A stretch of DNA of 64,000 bases from Lasiodiplodia sp. COLG20 (Eukaryota > Ascomycota > Dothideomycetes > Botryosphaeriales > Botryosphaeriaceae): the NCBI GenBank assembly GCA_009801085.1, contig VNWV01000010.1:620001-684000 (forward strand), read 5' to 3'. Both the position numbers and the translations under genes were made by a program. The notes beneath the pieces were generated by a model, which had not been told where the DNA came from, made no database searches, and saw only the letters and a program-made list of their open reading frames with translations. This document shows positions 55,612 to 64,000 of the stretch, in pieces. How positions within the stretch are numbered: the stretch's first letter is position 1; each line of letters starts with the position of its first letter.

Positions 55612-57327
55612 CTACAACATGGCCTTTGGCATCTCCTTCATCGCCTGTCTCACCCCGAGATCGGCCAGAATCTCCTCTGTGCCACCCAGGATCGCGTCGA
55701 ACTTGTAGCACCGGTGGAAGTGCTCCACCACCCTTCCCATGCCCGACTGGGTGATGCCACGCCCACCAAAGATGTTGACCGCCTCGTCCGCAACCTGGAG
55801 CGGCCATCAGCAGCTGAGGGGGGTTGGGGGGAATTGGGTACTCACTTCGTGCGCCGAGCGCGTTGCAAACGACTTCAGCAGCCCGATGGGCCCGCTCAGG
55901 TGCTTGGCCTGCTGCTCGTAGGTCATCTTGCACATCTGGTGCGTGATCTGCTCCAGCCACGCCTGGTTGGCCTCGACGTGCGAGATCATCTTGGCCAGCC
56001 TGCCATTCCTCCGTCAGTCCAAACTCTACGGCATCAAGAGCAAGGGATACGCACTTCTGCCTGATGACCGGCTGTGCGAGCAGGTTCTTGCCAAAAACAA
56101 TGCGCTGGTTCGCCCACTTGAGGCATTCCTCGACGATGATGCGCTGCCAGCCGATGACACCGCAGCACATAGCCCATCTCTCGTGGTTGAAGTTGCTCAT
56201 AATCACAGCGAATCCCTTGTGCTCCTTACCCAACAGGTGGTTGACCGGGACCTTGACGTTCTCGAACTGGATGAATGCAGTAGCGGCGGCTGTGGAGTAC
56301 GACGTCTTGATCGGCTTGGTCTCGACCCCTTCGCCTCTTTCGACAAGAATGACCGAGAATCCCTTGTCCGTCTTGCAGCCCACGACAAAGTAGTCAGAGA
56401 ACATTCCGTTCGTGATCCACTTCTTAGTGCCATTAATAATGTAGTGCTTGCCGTCCGGAGTCTTGGTGGCGGTCGTGCGTATTCCAGCGACGTCGCTTCC
56501 TGGAACATGCATCAGTCTCAAACGAATAAAGTCAGCTGCAGCGGGCAGGCCCCCCATCCCCACGTACCGGCAAAGGCCTCGGTAATGGCCAGGCAGATCT
56601 TCTTCTTCCCGCTCAAGCACTCATCGGTCACTTTAGCCTGCAGCGCCTTATCGCCCAGCCACTGCCGCACGGCCGTCAACGAGATCATCATGCCAGCCAT
56701 GTTGCCGTCCTGGAAGCCGCGCGCCTTGGGCCTCACCGACTCCTGCGCGACGACCAGGTCGTGGAAGTAGTCGAACTCCTTGCCATCGACGGCGCCGCCG
56801 AGCAGCTGGCGCCCGTGCAGGTGCGGGCCGGGCCCCAGCTTCATGGCGAGCAGGTTCGCGTCGGCCATCTTGTCGATCAGCGCCTGGCTGATGTAGCTGC
56901 CGTCGCGCTCCTTCTCCTGCGCCTCGGGCGTGACGTGCGTGTCGGTGAAAAGGCGCACGGCGCGCTGCAGCCGCCGGTGGCTCTCGGCGTAGTAGGGGCT
57001 GTGGAACTGCGGCCGCAGCCACAGCGGCTCGGCGTACGGCACCTGGCTCAGGTCGCCCGGCTGCGGGTCCACGACCTCGGGCTTCTCGCCCGCCAGCACG
57101 CCGACGCAGAGCTGCGCGTCGTACTTTTGCAGCACCTCGTGCCGGTGCAGGTTGTAGAAGGCGGCCGTCGCGTCGGTGCCGGCCACCTGCGCCAGCACCA
57201 CCGAGCCGCCCGGGTGCGCGTCGACGAAGTCGGTCAGGTCGTAGACTTTGTGGTCGATGATGCACCAGAGCGAGTCTTCGGTGTTGTGCTTGGCGACCTC
57301 GTCGCGGGTGATCTCTTGGTGTGGCAT
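55612..57327 (-). CDS. Acyl-CoA dehydrogenase with N-terminal cytochrome b5 domain
   Basis: Four exons (56568-57327, 56055-56499, 55846-55999, 55612-55794) join in frame to 513 residues. Residues 1-~80 are a cytochrome b5 domain: heme ligand His38 in FVDAHPGGSVV, with the second ligand in FYNLHRHEV. The rest is a complete acyl-CoA dehydrogenase: N-terminal helical domain, ITEAFAGSDVAGIRTTA as the FAD/acyl-CoA motif, ITNGMFSDYFVV, and the C-terminal domain with NIFGGRGITQSG. The usual C-terminal catalytic Glu (as in MCAD) is Gly here (LGGTEEI), as in long-chain and isovaleryl types; the base is then probably the Glu in NFNHERW. The b5 domain may pass electrons in place of ETF. This fusion is known in fungi. 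No C-terminal SKL is seen (the end is KAML). Confidence 0.9.
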
Positions 57328-58954
57328 CTTTGCGGTGAATTGGGCAAGGAAGTAGTCAAGACACGAGACAGGTGGCTTCAGTAACAACAGGTTGTCAGTT
57401 GGTGCTTCGGTAGGGGAGCAGCAGAAGAGCGGGAGGTGGATTAAAACACACAATGCACAGCTAGAGTCAGCGAGCTCCGAGACAGGTAGGTTGATCGACC
57501 GGGAGTGATAATAAGGACACGGGTAAGAATGGGAACGGCACAAGGCAGCTACGAAGAAAAGAGAAGAAGAGGAGGAGGACTGTGGGGGAACGGCGGAGGT
57601 CATATTAAAAAAGGTCTACATGGCTGCATCTAGCATGAGCCGCCGAAGGGACCTACATGTGGTTCGAGTCCGGGGTAGTCCAGGTCCAGCCCCAGTCCAG
57701 CCAGTCGCGGGGGATGGATTGCATTTGCGCGATGCGAGCCGACCGGAGGCCGAGGCTCATCGGACCTTCGTGGCCAAAGCTCCATGCAGGGTGGCGCCGC
57801 CGCCGCCCCCGCGGAGCCAATCGGAGCGCAGAGGATTACGATAATGCCCCTGCCGCCCCTCTCCACTCCGCACAGCTGTCCGCCAGCTGACGATTGTGTT
57901 TACTGATAAAGACCCGAGGCGACGAGACTGATGCTTTTCTTTTTCCGAAACAGCATAAGGTTCCTCAGTTTGACCTGCCGGGTGGCGTGAGCGTCGTTGC
58001 ATGAGAAAGAAAGCTTTCTCAGTTTCCCGCAGATGCTTGTGGCCGCGTAGGCGTCTTCTCTCGGTCAAAAAGCTTACGCCCGAAACGGAGGAGACACCAT
58101 TTTAGTGGACTAGAACGGCTGCTCTGAGGTGGCTTCCTGCGCCCCAATCGTACCCTTGCACACGATTCCTCTGGTCATTCTATTGCTGGGCAAGGACAAA
58201 GGGACCTGGATGTCACGACGCATTCAGAGGGACCAATTGGCCTTGTAGAAACCGATGTACGTACCACGAACTGCAATAGCCGACTAGAAGGGCATCAAAT
58301 ATGCACTCTAATCACTGCTCTTTCTGATCGATATCTGTGATCTGCCGTCCTTCTATGCCTTTAGACACTACGTGAAATCATCTTCGCGAGCCATTGAAAC
58401 ATTCTTGGTTGCTCACAGCAACATTTTGCAAGACGTTGGTTACGCAAGAGGTAAATGTAACGAATGTCGTGAAACGTAATCATTGGGGTTCAATCTATCT
58501 AGATAGTCTTCAAAAGAAATATGGGTGCGATGTGGCAGGAAAAGTCCCATTAAAAAAATTTCCCGTCATCTCGTTTCTTCTAAAGATTGTCGAGAAAAAG
58601 AAAGTGTTCTGGTTCGTTGTAACAACCATCCTTCAGTTGTTGTGGATGGGCTTGTCGTTAAATGGATGCCCATCAGTCAGGCGGTAATCGAAAAAATCGG
58701 AAGCCGGGTAGAGCCTGAAATCTGACACTCCAATGGTGACCGGGAGTAGAGTGGAGAATTGGTAGAGTTGAGTGTTTGAAGTGAGAACCACTTCGTGTAC
58801 AAAAAAGGGTTCTGGGTGACTGCGGAAAACCAATTGCATGACATTTGTCTCAGACAAATGTCGTGAGCCACTCAGGCACGCCTTTCTCGTATTTTCGGCG
58901 CTGGGTCGAATAATCTCGATCTGATTCGCATGTGCCCCCAGGTACCGCAACTCT
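57328..58954. other. Intergenic: acyl-CoA dehydrogenase promoter and MFS 3' end
   Basis: A 1.6-kb spacer. The part near 57328 is the promoter/5' UTR of the dehydrogenase. The segment 58250-58860 is A+T-richer than its surroundings. No supported gene. An isolated B-box-like GGTTCGAGTCC at 57660 was examined and rejected as a tRNA. Confidence 0.55.
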
Positions 58955-60828
58955 TTACACCTCTCGCGTGACAGCGTACTTGCTGTGCTGGCGGACAAGA
59001 TGGCCCCATTTGTACAGGGCGTACGGAATGGGCGTCATCAGCGCTGAAATGCAGGCAAGGATGGTCAGGGTATAGGGCACCCCCATGTTCTCGTAGAAAG
59101 GGATGCCGACGACGGTCATTCCTCCGGCGGCAAAGTAGCGCACGAGCGTCACGAAGGTGAGCGCGGAGGCGGCATACATCTCGTAGGAGTCGATGATGTA
59201 CATGTAGGCGGAGAGGAAGATGCCGATGATGCCGTAGCCGAAGAGGGCGGTAGAGATGATGGGAGACCAGATGCTGATCGATGCCCTCGCTGTCCAGCCC
59301 TGCCAGAAGAGGGCGATGGGGATGGCGGGGGCAGCGCCGAGCATGGCGTACCACAGACGGGTTTCCGGGTTGAACATGGCGGCACCTTTGGCGTTGGCGC
59401 GCTTGAGGTCTTTGACGGTGATGCGATAGACGACGGGGACGAGGAAAACAACCATGACAATGCCGATGAACATTGCGACGAAGATGATGTTGGTCAGTCC
59501 CTGCGAGATACCGTAGGTCTTTTGGAAGATATAGGCGTAGCCGTCCAGGAAGGTGAAAAGGACGATGTAGATGACAGACAGGTAGAGCGTCATCAGTATG
59601 ATAATGGGCTCCGTGACCATCAGGAAAGGCCTGGTCATCGCAATCTTCAAGCGGGTAAACAGGGTTGCTTCCACGATTTCGTGCTCGGCTTGGAAGCGGT
59701 GGTCTCCTGTAATCTTCCGGAGTTGTTGAGCCTTCCACTGCAATAGGACTGGAGCAAAGGTCTCAGGCATGCAGAAGAAGAGCATGGTAAGCACGAGTCC
59801 CGAAGTGACCAGCATGATCCACTCAGACCACCTCCAGCTGATCAAGGGCGACGGTCCAATGTAAGCTCCAATGACGGGGCCCAGGACAGGTCCGCCGAAT
59901 GCAGCAATTGCAAAGAGGGGGAAACCCCACGTCTTCTCGATGCCGTTATACATGTCCGACACGGACCCACCAGCGCAAGTCAATGGGGTTGAAGCGGAGC
60001 AGCCCGCTAGGAACCGAAAGGCAACCTGAGCACCGAAATTGGGGGCGAGGCCGGCTGCCATGATCCAGATGCTGTAGACGGCGAGGGATCCCATGTAGAC
60101 GATGTTCCGTCCGAAAGTCTCTGAGAAAGGGCCTGCTACGAGAGAACCGCAACCGAAGCCAATGAGGAACATTCCTGCAAAAGAGTCAGCAACCTACCCA
60201 CAGGCTCATGGTAGTTCCTACCAGTCGCCAGAGTTTCCGCAACTTCGCTGACTCCGAACTCGGCAGCGCCCTGGGGCAAAACGGCGGCGTCGATGGATGA
60301 AGCGGCGCAAACGGCAAAGGCAACGGCGGCAATTTGAAGAGTGACGCCGACGCGCTTCAGAGTGCTCCAGTTTCGGGGGTTGAGGGGGTCGGAATCTCCC
60401 TCCCAACCAACGACGAAAACCTGCTCTCCTTTGCCTTCATGGGTTCGGCGGTCGCGAGCTTCGATGCCGGTCAGGGAGTGGCCGAGGGCGGCTCTGGCGG
60501 TGTACTGGGTTCGAACAGTGGCAGCGGTGTGGACGCGGTCGAAGGCGACGGGCTCAATCTCCTGAGACGTGGATGAGTTACTGGACGAGATGGAAACAGA
60601 GTCGGTGGAACGACCAGGTGTGAAAGTGTCCTCTTTTTCCTCCTCGTCCGCCTTTTCCTCTTCCTCCTTTCCTGCCAGATCTCCTCGTTCCTTCTCGGAC
60701 TGCACCGACAGAGCACGGGGCTGCTCAGTTTGGGGGCGGAGGGTGATGGTATTCGCCTTCTCCAGATCACGCTGGATCTGAGCTTGCGCGGCCAGGCCGA
60801 AGCGTCGGTACTGAAGAATCGACTGCAT
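58955..60828 (-). CDS. MFS drug:H+ antiporter-type transporter (DHA1, 12 TM)
   Basis: Two exons (60222-60828, 58955-60174) join in frame to 608 residues. A long hydrophilic N-terminus (residues 1-~150, with a Glu-rich run and a Ser-rich run) ends in GDSDPLNPRNWSTLKR, the D-P-x-N-P-x-N-W motif that precedes helix 1 in fungal DHA1 exporters. SETFGRNIVYMGSL is the loop 2-3 motif, and FLAGCSASTPLTCAGGSVSDMY and GGPVLGPVIGAYIG are the motifs of helices 4 and 5. This group contains polyamine (Tpo1-like), mycotoxin and azole exporters. The substrate cannot be read from sequence. There is no biosynthetic gene next to it. The start at 60828 gives the usual family N-terminus. Confidence 0.87.
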
Positions 60829-61252
60829 GTTGCAAGTTGTTTCGGGCGCGAAAAATCGGCGACGGAAGGGCTGCAGAGGGAGGGAGTCACGATGGGAAAC
60901 AGAATATTTATCAACTCCACCCTGGCGGTGGCATGGGCCAGTCTGACTGCTGAATATTTCTAAGCGGTGACGTTGAGGGACCGAAAAAGTTGCCGCAATA
61001 AGCATCTAGACGGCTACCGGCATCCCTGCCAGAGGCCCACTTCGATCCATCACTAGAGCCGCCATTGGCTGCAGCGCATTGGCAATACCTGATGCAGGCA
61101 ATTGGCCGAAGTTGCCGAGCGAGTTCGCTGCGTGTGGAGTGAAGGTTCAAGGTCTGCCGTGGGGATTGGAGGAGCCGTTGAGCAAAGTTTGCCGCCAGGA
61201 ACGGGAGTGAAGGCGGCCACGACTTTTGCTATCTTAACTCCGGACCCAGCAC

Positions 61253-61546
61253 CTGCACCCTTTGCATCCAGCGACCCGCCTTTTTTAAAAAAGGGTTAAC
61301 AATTGGAGTAATCTCAATCTGACCCCATTCATATACGAAAACCCCAAACGCGGCCCCGAGAACCGGATCCTGACCCCGAGTACCCGATCCCGACCTCTCC
61401 GCCAAAATCCACCGTTTTTAACGCATTGTAAAACTGTCCTCGGGATCGGCTTTGAGTACTCGGGGTCGGGATTGGGTCCTTGGGGTCGCCGACGGTTTGG
61501 GGTCGAGTTTGGTAATCGCACCCTTTGCGACCCACCTTTTTTTTGG
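61253..61546 (+). repeat. Direct repeat flanking the inverted repeat
   Basis: CACCCTTTGCATCCAGCGAC followed by CCGCC and a T-run (61256-61286) resembles CACCCTTTGCGACCCACC followed by a T-run (61519-61545) in the same orientation. The left copy continues into a palindrome, CCTTTTTTAAAAAAGG (61279-61294). Together these border the inverted repeat. Confidence 0.55.
61341..61506. repeat. Imperfect long inverted repeat (foldback-like)
   Basis: The left arm (61341-61395) and the reverse complement of the right arm (61441-61506) share, in order, ACCCCAAAC, CCC, ACC, ATCC, GACCCCGAGTAC and GATCCCGA, with small gaps; by eye about three quarters of the bases match. The 45-base centre is A+T-richer. 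There is no reading frame. It looks like a decayed foldback or MITE-type element. Confidence 0.65.
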
Positions 61547-62057
61547 AGAGCAAACAGGCTGCTCCACGCGGCCTCTCCGGTCGATCGCCGACAGAAGATC
61601 CATGCGCTTCCCGGTACCCTCACTTCCGCATCGCCTGACTCACATCGACAATCGCGACCAAAGAGGGCAGTGACGCATAGCAAGGGTATTGATTATTAAA
61701 TTCCGCTGACGACCGTAGATTAGACGTCATTTTTCTCGCTGTCGGCAAGAGCTGGATATCGTGACATCCCTCTGCTTCATCTGCGATAGAAATTCAGCAT
61801 CCAGACAAACCAAAACAAAGTCTTCCGTGTTTACCAGTCATTCCCGATGTTCTGACTCTCTGAATTCTTAGGCCAAAACCGTCATGGGTGCCATTGACTT
61901 GGCATTAAACGCAAAAACCACTGCACACTGTCGAAACCGGCAGCAGAGCCGTAACTTCGCACGTCGCAGCAGGAAGAAGAAAAGAAAGGAAAACTGGGGA
62001 CAGGGTGTGGTGTGCGGGCGTTTATTCGATAAAGTTTGCGATGTGAGCAATCACATT

Positions 62058-63396
62058 TCAGTCCATGCGCCTCTTTCCCAGTTCCTCGTCTGCCGACCGC
62101 GTTCTTCCCTCGACGTCCTCCTCGTCTTCGTCAACCCCTGGCCACAGCACTTCTTTCTTCCGAATAGCACTCATCGTCGCTGCTGCCACGAGCAACCATG
62201 CAACCACCAGCAGGATTGTCATTGCACTCGTAACCCCCTTGATTCCGTCACTGTTTAGCGCGTTTCCAATCTGAACCGCCGCAATGGTCAAGCCTGCCTG
62301 CGGGAAGATGAAGCTCCAGTAACTCATAGTGAATCTCATCTTCTTCCACCCCAAGACGTTCGAAATGCTAGCCAGCGCGAAGAACCAGAACCCGAGCAGC
62401 CACAGGAACACCCCGGCCGGCAGGCCCACCGCCTTCCACACCTGAGCCGCCGACGTACCCTGCACGCCCAGGAAGTCCGGAGGCAGGATCTTCGGCGCTA
62501 TCGAGCCGACAGCCACGAACGTATTCGACGTGTACGCCGCCGGCCCCACAGCCACATACATGCCCGGCCGCTCCTTCTCCGCCGGTATGTCGCTGTTGAT
62601 CAGCCGCGTGAAGTACAGCGTGTACATCATGAAGGCGATGCTCCACCCGAACCCTTCGAACATGAGCCCGCCGATCATGATGGGCAGCCCGCTGTCCGGT
62701 GGCTGCGAGTTCTCCAGCCCCGCCCCCAACGGGCCAAGAACTAAAAACGGATACGCGGGCAGCAGCCACGCCGGCATCGCGTCGGCTACCGGCAGGCTCC
62801 GCGTGTCGAAGATGACGTGGTATTGGAATATCACCACCAGGAGTGCGCACCCGGCGTATCCCCAGAAGAGGATCTCGAGTGTCTTGACCAGCCAGAAGCC
62901 GCAGTATGGGGTACCGTAGAGCTGGATGTTGTAGATGATGAATGCGATGGACACCCTGAGGGATTCTGGGGTAAGTATTACAGATTACTCTGGGCTTGGA
63001 GAGAACCCACCAAAATGTCCCAAAGAAGAATGATTCCCGCGGATGGTGCAGAGAAAGTCCGAGAGACCCCGGCTTCATCACGAAACGAATCGTTATGCAC
63101 ACACTAAATGAGACGAACAGCACCAGATCCAAAATGAAGAAGATCTTTCCAATGGTGAAGAGGCCGTCAAATTTGAAGGGCTGTTGGGCCAAGAGTACGG
63201 CCATGGCGCCCGTTGCCATGGTGCATTCGAACCATGCCTACTCCATCAGCGAAGCAAAGATGGGTGATGACAATCTCGGCCTCACCCATGTGAAATGGCC
63301 GATCCGCTCCTTCCACGATACTTTACACGGTTCTGATTGCAGGGGCGTTTGACTGTTTGATGGACTACCTGACTCTGACCTGGACCGTTGTGCCAT
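62058..63396 (-). CDS. TDT-family anion transporter (Mae1/Ssu1 type)
   Basis: Three exons (63286-63396, 63011-63237, 62058-62955) join in frame to 411 residues. The region spanning the first junction (ERIGHFTWAWFECTMATGAMAVLLAQQP) is the family signature at helix 1. About ten membrane helices follow, including GLMFEGFGWSIAFMMYTLY and NVLGWKKMRFTMSYWSFIFP. The C-terminus is acidic and cytosolic (WPGVDEDEEDVE). Known members are S. pombe Mae1 (malate uptake), yeast Ssu1 (sulfite efflux) and bacterial TehA, with plant SLAC1 more distant. The substrate is malate-like dicarboxylate or sulfite; I cannot decide which. The ATG at 63396 is preferred over the in-frame one at 63654, because it gives the normal short N-terminus. 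Confidence 0.88.
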
Positions 63397-64000
63397 GTTC
63401 GATTTGGCAAGATTCGCAGAGGCTTGAGGCGGATAGGGTTTGGCTGTTTCGTGACAGGCTGGAGCATCCTTTTCGGGAAATATTTGTCCATCTATTGTGG
63501 TTATGCAGCAGAGTGCATTGAAATACGTCACCAAGACACCACGAGCGTGAGCACTATGCCCCAGCCGTGCACTCTGCCCTTTTAGCACGACATCCGCTTG
63601 AGATCCGCAGGCATTACGGATGACACGACCATCGGAGTCTGCACAATGCACCATTCAAAGAAACCGCATATCCGAAGCGTGAGGCCTGTCAAAACATCTT
63701 TGAAGAAAAGCTTGGTGAGACAAATTGCATTGTGTACGTCATCTTGAGCCTATCTTCACAACATTCGCAGAAGCTTATCTCTTCATGATCGCACACACAA
63801 AGCCGAGAGGCGTGTGCCTCAACGACAAGGATTCCGCCACCCTTACCTGTGCCCAACCTTGCCTTTTCCTTATGCGGCCATTCTATGATGCGCTCCGGGT
63901 AAATATGTGTCAGCCGTCCCGCTCGTCCCCATCGCCTTTCTAGAATGTGTGATCGTCGACAGGGTTGAGGCGGGTACGGCCGCGGGATCACGTCATGGTC
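63397..64000. other. Upstream region of the TDT gene, window end
   Basis: 604 bp containing the TDT gene promoter. A 100-codon open frame at 63689-63991 (minus) has no recognisable feature and is probably chance. Nothing else seen before the window ends. Confidence 0.5.

Larger units (their letters stand above)
60829..62057. other. Intergenic with foldback-like repeat
   Basis: A 1.2-kb spacer: MFS promoter on the left and 3' end of the TDT transporter on the right. Between ~61250 and ~61550 it holds an imperfect inverted repeat and a direct repeat, listed separately. Confidence 0.55.

Noticed and set aside
57615..57690. Candidate tRNA around a perfect B box GGTTCGAGTCC at 57660
   Set aside because: No matching A box, T-stem pairs poorly and no acceptor stem can form, so it is a chance B-box match.
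58394..58687. 97-codon open frame in the dehydrogenase/MFS spacer
   Set aside because: A+T-rich stretch without start context, splice partners or recognisable features; probably chance.

Overview
The window is nuclear DNA of a filamentous ascomycete. Almost every gene has short GT-AG introns of about 50-150 bp, often with a CTAAC branch motif close to the acceptor. The gene set is typical of Pezizomycotina: a PalB/Rim13 calpain, a KES1-type Osh protein, Nab3, Cwh43, a PHO84-type phosphate permease, a RES-complex FHA protein and fungal MFS and TDT transporters. Dothideomycetes, perhaps Botryosphaeriales, is my best guess from overall flavour, but nothing here proves it. I assigned 21 protein genes; most are spliced models whose joined exons keep one open frame.

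Layout. 0-9 kb: the 3' end of a Wss1/WLM protease gene, a small mitochondrial membrane protein (-), a peroxisomal-type adenine nucleotide carrier (-) and, divergent from it, palB (+). 9-23 kb: a housekeeping block with osh4 (+), nab3 (-), an ICT1/Pth4-like GGQ hydrolase (+), utp6 (-) and cwh43 (+). 23-26 kb: a large secreted, repeat-rich protein of unknown function (+). 28-38 kb: a phosphate permease (+), a SNIP1/Pml1-like FHA protein (-) and a long coiled-coil protein (+). 37.6-39.7 kb: gene-poor DNA with a diverged direct duplication, a run of hairpins and tRNA-like fragments. 39.7-46.6 kb: a small membrane peptide and a compact group made of a cupin (-), a fumarylacetoacetase-like hydrolase (+) and a monocarboxylate-type MFS transporter (-). 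46.6-54.0 kb: about 7.5 kb with no gene I can support. 54-64 kb: a ubiquitin-like/AN1 zinc-finger protein (-), a cytochrome b5-acyl-CoA dehydrogenase fusion (-), a DHA1-type MFS exporter (-), a foldback-like repeat and a TDT-family anion transporter (-).

How the genes may work together. The cupin and fumarylacetoacetase genes share one 549-bp bidirectional promoter and sit beside a monocarboxylate-type transporter, which suggests a small unit for uptake and breakdown of an organic (possibly aromatic) acid. The phosphate permease has a CACGTGGG site, the preferred core of Pho4/NUC-1 phosphate regulators, flanked by two identical CCAAT-type direct repeats. The housekeeping genes are linked by position rather than pathway. 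There is no CRISPR array, prophage, intact transposase or recognisable secondary-metabolite cluster. The least explained items are the 37.8-39.1 kb repeat/hairpin zone, the 61.3-61.5 kb foldback-like element, the secreted repeat protein and the long gene-free block.
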